NCBI GenBank assembly: GCA_964023205.1
Contig: OZ026846.1
Location: 33,066,194-33,130,193, forward strand
DNA length: 64,000 nt
From: Lutraria lutraria
Taxonomy: Eukaryota > Mollusca > Bivalvia > Venerida > Mactridae
Direction of reading: 5' to 3'
The notes under the pieces were generated by a model. It searched no databases, was not told the DNA's origin, and was given only the letters and a program-made list of their open reading frames with translations. This document shows, piece after piece, positions 58,755-64,000 of this stretch (the first letter of the stretch is position 1; every line of letters starts with the position of its first letter). Position numbers and translations under genes: made by a program.

Positions 58755-59927
58755 GGTATTCTCACGTTTGATCATAGCTTCTTTAATAAATCTACATAAA
58801 TTGTAAAGAAATTTTCTTTTATTATTTGACATAATTGAAATGAATTTATTAATAGAGGGCCAAGATATATTTCCGAGATACGTGCATCGTAAACTACTAT
58901 ACATATCACAACATAAAATGACATGGTATTCAGATTCTATTACATTTTATAGGCATAATTTACATTTTCTGTTAATTCTTTCAATACCGGTAAATCTTCC
59001 TAATTCAATCTCTAATTTGTGGCTTGATAAGCTCATTGATGTTAAATATCTTCTCAATTCATTATTTGATACTATTTGTAAGTATTCTTCAAAGCGGAAT
59101 GTATTACTCTATAATAGAGTTAATACGACTAGCCCAAGATGGAGTGTTTACGTTATTACAAAGATCATGGTATACATTATAAAGTGGTGAATCAACGTTC
59201 TTCGTTATTTTCAACCAGAATCAGCTTTAGAATAACAAAAGTAAGAATATGTGTAATTGATCTAGAGTAAAAACATCATCAGATGTGTTATGTAAATAAG
59301 ATTTCATGTCATTCACAAATAATATAAACAAAAATGGTGACAAAGGTTCACCTTGTTTAACACCCATATAACTATCAAAATAGTCAGAAAGACAACCTTT
59401 GACCTTGACACACGATTTTTGCAGCATTTTAACAATCTTAAATTGTAGACACACCTTGTTGTATTAATTTAAACCAGATACCATTTCTATAATCATAATC
59501 AAAGCATTTCGTAAACTCGATAAAAGAACAATATACTTTCTTCTTTTCATTATTCACTACTTTGTCGATAATTGAAGTTAAAACAAAAATGCAGTCGACC
59601 GTTCTTCTGTTTTTAACAAAACCAAACTGATTATCGGACAAAATGTCATTACAACTAGCCCATTGTCGTAAACGATTATCAAGTAAGATACTTTTATTTA
59701 TTCAAGTCTCATCTCTATATACAACATATATTGCACATAACATAAAACAAAAATTATATATAGCCTTTGTATATATCTTTAAATCATTCCTGTGACGTCA
59801 TCCTTTTGTTCTCAGTGTCCAATAATTTTACGGATGGACAACTCTCAATGGGCATCCGTCCGTTATTTTTGTAATATTGGAGTGTAGTCGACATCTTGGA
59901 CTGCTACTCAAATTTGGACACTGAAAA

Positions 59928-60128
59928 CACAGGAACCTGAAATGTTATCCAGGTAACAACAATAGGCCCCAAAAACGTAATCCGAGCCTCGTTCATAGAC
60001 CGCTGTATATATATGTACATTATATATTAATATTATATACATGTATATATACAGCGGTCTATGAACGAGGCTCGGGTAATAATTTATGGGGCCTATTGTT
60101 ACTTTATGGATAAAATTCAAGGTCCCTG
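59928..60128. mobile_element. long fold-back element (~100-bp arms)
   Basis: CACAGGAACCT..TTATCC, CAATAGGCCCC, CCGAGCCTCGTTCATAGACC and GCTGTATATATATGTACAT are all matched in inverse order by 60030-60128. The inner 45 bp are almost perfect and the AT-rich loop is tiny. A fold-back MITE inside the 1.5-kb insertion that splits the LINE. Confidence 0.8.
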
Positions 60129-60280
60129 TGCTGAAAACGACGCATGCGTAAGATTTTCGAATGCTTTAATGATTCGAAAATAAATTTATATCCTTATCCA
60201 AGTCTTGTTTTAATTACGATTTTAACGAAAATGAAGCAGTACTGTATTACTCGTATTTACTAATTGGCTGTAATATCAAC

Positions 60281-60370
60281 AGCCCGATTAGCTCAGTTGG
60301 TAGAGCATCTCACATGCTAGAAGGAGGTCGCGGGTTCGAGCACCGCATCATGTACATTATTTTCCTCCAA
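60281..60370 (+). mobile_element. tRNA-like SINE head (copy 1)
   Basis: GCCCGATTAGCTCAGTTGGT (60283 on) holds a box A and GGGTTCGAGCACC (60332-60344) a box B at tRNA spacing. The acceptor stem does not pair and the T stem has a mismatch, so it is not a working tRNA. A rearranged minus-strand copy, sharing both the head and the trailing TGTACATTATTTTCC, is at 63060-63122, showing that this is a dispersed element. Confidence 0.6.
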
Positions 60371-61537
60371 TTACAAGTATTAAATATATTAAGAAACATA
60401 GCATCAATTGAGTAAATTTCATAATATTCAATATACACACATTTTTCAATACAATCCATACCTTGAAATTAAGCATTTGATATTACAAATCAAATCAAAC
60501 AAAAGTATTACACGGAAATCCCACATTATTCACACAATCTTCCACATTGCACTGTTTTACAAACCATTTAGAATTTTAAATGAAAGGCCATCCCAATGGT
60601 CTGAATCGGTGCAAACAGGTTTTGAATAAAATGTACATTCCTCGTGCTACCCGAGCAGTGTGAATGAAAGGGTGTTGATTTAAAGGTATCCGTCGTGTAG
60701 GGTTTTAAACAGTTAAATTCACACGCAATTTTATCTACTTATGCAAAAAAATGAATCCCAACTACTTGGTCAAAGCCAATAACCTTCTTTAGTGACTTTT
60801 AGTAAGCAATTTCGTTTAGTGTAGCATAAAAAATAGGAAGCAATATCAATATGAATGACTTGATTTTGATTAGGGAATAGAATGAGTAATTCGACGAGGT
60901 ACCTTTAAAAATTATAAATTGTCACGGTCAATGAATTGTGTAAATCCTTTCGAAATGATTTAAGTTACATATAAACAAACCTCAAACTGTCCATTATGTA
61001 AAATATTGGATATTTACATAATGGACAGTTTTCGGCTTATATCTATCACTTATTTCCTCCAGACACGGAGAGCATATAATATAATACATGATACAATGTA
61101 CATGGTATCGTTAATATACAATCATATAATAAAACACTACCAATGAACTGTTCAATTAACAACTGTTCTTCAGGCGAACTAAAATATGTTTTATATATAC
61201 TTGTCAAAGTTATTCCGCGATAATTGTTTACATTATTTTTATCTCCTTTTTGATAGTCCCTTTTGTCCAAGACTCGGGATATACAGTTATCGAAAATATG
61301 GTTGAATACTCTACATAACATAGGTGCTATAATTAAGCACCGACATAACTGTTAGAAATAAGATATTTTATTCGATTGTGATTATTTTAACAAACTATAA
61401 GTCGTGGATGATATGAGGCATGGCCACTGTTAATGTAAAATATGGTTTCAGTCGGCTACGTAAGGCCTTTTTTAAAAGATACAAAAATGTATTTCAATTA
61501 CATGTAAACTATATACAGCGATCTTTACATCCGCCCA

Positions 61538-61800
61538 GTTTTCCTGGACGGTGTTTTAACGAGTAGTTATTTACTCTTCTACAACGAACTGACAACTTCG
61601 CCACAAGGGAAGAAATTCGAAAAGTTCGCCAATTTTATTAGGAAGGGTATAAACTGGTTCCCGTTCCATTATGCAGTGCACCAAAGGCTTTGTACACACA
61701 AGTCAACGGGAACCAGTTTAGGCCTGCCGCGGCCGTAATTCAAACCCGGACCATCCGGTTACAAATCAAGCGCACTAACCACTGGACCCCGGCCAGTGAA
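61538..61800 (-). mobile_element. tRNA-derived SINE
   Basis: On the minus strand GGGGTCCAGTGGTTAGTGC (box A) and GTCCGGGTTTGAATTACG (box B) form a tRNA-like head near 61795-61735. The body runs to a TAAAACACCGTCCAGGAAAA end that shares the GTCCAGGAAA word with other SINEs here. Confidence 0.6.
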
Positions 61801-61809
61801 CTGTGGTAA

Positions 61810-62804
61810 ATTGTGCACTTATATTTGTGCATACGGTGTTTTTTTTATGTAATGTTTGTCAAAAAAATGCTCCGTTCTCTCATACATACAGCAGCGAACG
61901 ATCATATCAGTATTTGAATATTGACGTACATGAACGTACAGAAAATCTTCAGAAATACAGTTAAAAGCTCAAATAGTACATTTGTTAAATCCATGGTGTG
62001 AAATGCCAACGTTTCATCCCGGATACGTATTAATCAAATAAAAACAAAACAAACAAAATAACTAACCTCGTACACAGAAAAGTAACTTCGGATTTGGTTA
62101 CGTCAATATCCGTCCTTCCTCGGTCAGTTATTTAAATTGTCCGATTTTACACGGAAAATTGGTTAAGTTTGTCACCCCGTATTCAAGTTTTTTTTAATGT
62201 CCATATGCCTATTTTCAGAAGTATTTAACATAACGGTCTAGTCCATTCGTGATCGCATTAATGACAAATCGTTCTATTGAAAGGATAGTAAACGTACTGC
62301 CCGGTATGACGTTAAGCCGGATTATAATAATATAACTTAATCACAGTAAGTCTGTAAGACCATAAAAAACGGACTCCCTGAACACCAACATTCTCTGAAA
62401 TTCGGACTATTTCTAAGTCCATACCTTGAGTCACTGTATATGGTCGTATTTCCTGATTTCTCTGATTTTTACTCTGTCCACAGTGGAAATATGGATTCGA
62501 AACTTTTCAATATCATATCAACAAACACATGTACAATACTATATCTATTAAACATGCAGTATATAAACTTACGTTACCGTGTCACAGAACATTTTACGGT
62601 TTGTTTGGTCAGATTTTATTTAACAGTTTGCATAAAATTTCATATGCAGTTTGCAGTGTTATTGTTTTGCCATGAAATAACATGGATTGGCGACAACCAA
62701 TTATGTTTAAGCCAAATAAACTTTGAAACTTGTTATTGAATTTACGATACTTTCTGCTAATCCGGTTTAATGTCTTAATTTTATAAATTTCCGCCCATTG
62801 TTGA
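61810..62804. other. no gene recognised
   Basis: A 99-codon reading frame at 62440-62739 (plus) lacks family similarity and splice context. Nothing else is supported. Confidence 0.4.
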
Positions 62805-62811
62805 GTTATAT

Positions 62812-62845
62812 CAAGGACTTATATATACATATATATAAGTCCTTG
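62812..62845. mobile_element. 34-bp palindromic element of the CAAGGACTT family
   Basis: A perfect palindrome of two 16-bp arms (CAAGGACTTATATATA and its complement) around CA, flanked on both sides by GTTATAT (62805-62811 and 62846-62852). It consists only of the termini of the MITE at 13379-13860. Confidence 0.75.
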
Positions 62846-63059
62846 GTTATATTGTGATAAAAATATAGCCATTCAATTAATGTCCATTTCTATGCTGGTG
62901 TGAAAATTTAAATATAGAACGCGTTACCCCAGACTTGACACTTAAATAAACAAACAGAGGAGGTCATGGCTGGCAATATTTCATTTCTGCACGATTCGTC
63001 CCCGACTATTTTCTTCGTTCAACCATGGTTGATAGTATTTTTGGTTCTTGTGTAATAGG

Positions 63060-63122
63060 ATGAGGAAAATAATGTACCCGATGCGGGGTAAATGCTCTAC
63101 GAACTGGGGTAATCGGGCTGTT
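63060..63122 (-). mobile_element. tRNA-like SINE head (copy 2, internally deleted)
   Basis: On the minus strand ACAGCCCGATTACCCCAGTT, CGTAGAGCAT and then GCATCGGGTACATTATTTTC match 60281-60370, but the box B region is missing. Confidence 0.55.
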
Positions 63123-63244
63123 GGATATCCCAGCCAATTTAAACTACAATTATACCACACCGCTACACTTTTGTTTTCTGTAAGGAAGTTTAGGATTGGA
63201 AACAACTGTTTTACGTCTGACATTATAGATATTCAATCTCAAAT

Positions 63245-63447
63245 TGTCAGGCCGGGTTCGATTCCGGATCGCGACAGGTTTTGACAACAATGTCGATTTA
63301 CCTCCACATGTGGAGATGTTGTCGGTTCCTAGTGGAAGGGTAAGTTAGTACTGGTTAAAAAGCAGTCCAGGAAAACTTGTTAGATGAATCGCCGTATGTA
63401 ACCGAAAAAAATGTTGCAAAACGGCATTTAACCCAAATAAATAAATT
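63245..63447 (+). mobile_element. SINE 3' part
   Basis: Box B GCCGGGTTCGATTCCGG is followed by a central segment (TTGTCGGTTCCTAGTGGAAG, AGTTAGTACTGGTT, AGTCCAGGAAAAC) and a tail AACGGCATTTAACCC then AAATAAATAAAT. The same central words occur at 42338-42632 and 54180-54358. Box A is not recognised upstream. Confidence 0.65.
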
Positions 63448-63449
63448 GA

Positions 63450-64000
63450 TATATTACATTGTATCAATATTAGGAAACGATAACGAATATTGTTAAATAC
63501 ACAATACATACTTATCATGAAATGATCAATGAATTAAGTAAAATAAATGAAATTTCTGTAACAATGAAAAATTAGAGGTACATGTATGTGGAATATCAGT
63601 ATTTTCTAGATGACAATAAACATTATTTTATGTATATATAAATGAAAGCAAATAAAGTACAGTCGTTGTATAAGACTTAGAATTTTACCATAAGTTAGAT
63701 ATATTATTTATGTTGTGGTAAACGAGATAAGTATAATTTTGTTTGTATTTGTTATTACGGAAGAAACTATTTGCATAATAAATATACGTATGGAATTCCA
63801 TCTATGTTTGAAATAATCAAGTTATTTAAAATCAATGACTAGAAATTACTTGTCACTTTGTCTGTGTATATAAAGAAGCTCTCGCTATTAGAATTAAATT
63901 TTGATTATTGATTGGTTATGATTAATAATTGAGAGTATCTGTTATGTTCATCCTCTTTGTACATGCACATATATATACATACATCATGACTTTATATGTG
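63450..64000. other. AT-rich sequence, no gene recognised
   Basis: No exon or repeat boundary supported to the window's end. Confidence 0.45.

Larger units (their letters stand above)
58755..61325 (-). pseudogene. non-LTR retrotransposon (LINE) remnant split by an insertion
   Basis: Three collinear pieces on the minus strand. 61321-61195: RVFNHIFDNCISRVLDKRDY and NNVNNYRGITLTSIYKTYF, the start of the reverse transcriptase (KKG..N...NYRGI.L). 59690-59230: SILLDNRLRQWA, DNQFGFVKNRRTVDCIF, then GVKQGEPLSPFLF, the conserved palm and RT motifs; the FADD active site is lost near 59230. 59150-58760: NTPSWASRINSIIE, ELRRYLTSMSLSSHKLEIEL, GRFTGIERINRKCKLC, VIESEYHVILCCDMY, a C-terminal domain with a Cys/His cluster, containing one TAA and a frameshift. 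About 1.5 kb (59690-61190) of unrelated DNA separates the first two pieces. Confidence 0.8.

Noticed and set aside
58840..59190. 116-codon plus-strand reading frame
   Set aside because: The minus strand reads a clear LINE C-terminal domain over the same bases.
60281..60353. Functional tRNA gene
   Set aside because: Boxes A and B are good, but the acceptor stem does not pair, the T stem has a mismatch and a copy with the same non-tRNA tail exists elsewhere.
62440..62739. 99-codon plus-strand gene
   Set aside because: Low-complexity hydrophobic composition, no family resemblance, no splice or initiation context.

Overview
The window is eukaryotic and AT-rich. It contains short exons flanked by GT/AG splice sites, tRNA-headed SINEs with A/C-rich tails, non-LTR retrotransposon remnants and a very dense layer of cut-and-paste and rolling-circle-like elements. 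The repeat families look most like those of a bivalve mollusc: elements ending in GAGCGATATAGGGCCATC followed by CTTGTTT, and SINE tails of the type 'taaaacccaaacaaacaaa'. The species assignment is an inference. There is no operon, rRNA, CRISPR array or intact tRNA gene.

Host genes are sparse and all lie on the minus strand. (1) A Golgi carbohydrate sulfotransferase of the HNK-1/CHST8-10 (Sulfotransfer_2) type has its large catalytic last exon at 51215-52276 and its first coding exon, encoding a type II membrane anchor, at 57397-57499. (2) The last two exons of a probable BEN-domain protein lie at 26546-26743 and 25654-25751; its stop codon falls on the edge of a transposable element. (3) Two adjacent exons of a CaRF-like protein lie at 35006-35152 and 34054-34281, with an in-frame TGA followed by continued family-like reading.

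Region by region: 1-9 kb is mostly unannotatable intron or intergenic DNA with a TA-flanked MITE and a Harbinger-like element. 9.1-9.9 kb is a decayed CR1/Jockey-like LINE. 11.9-18.4 kb is a mosaic of inverted-repeat elements. 18.7-25.7 kb carries four families of tandem-core elements with terminal hairpins, one interrupted by a hAT element that is itself interrupted. 27.7-33.5 kb is a Tc1/mariner element stretched to about 5.9 kb by several generations of nested insertions. 33.6-39 kb has a hAT MITE, a pogo/Tigger-like element, a second Tc1 remnant and a hAT transposase pseudogene. 40.4-50 kb has more hairpin-ended elements, SINEs and a Tigger remnant. 51-58 kb is the sulfotransferase locus with two minisatellites close to its first coding exon. 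58.7-61.3 kb is a LINE split by an insertion, and the remainder holds SINEs and a 34-bp palindromic element.

The most unusual content is a set of sequence-unrelated repeat families that share one plan: a 5' hairpin with a three-purine loop, a tandem core of roughly 130-170 bp units, a short inverted copy of the 5' terminus near the 3' end, then a hairpin and CTTGTT. This plan resembles non-autonomous Helentron/Helitron2 elements.
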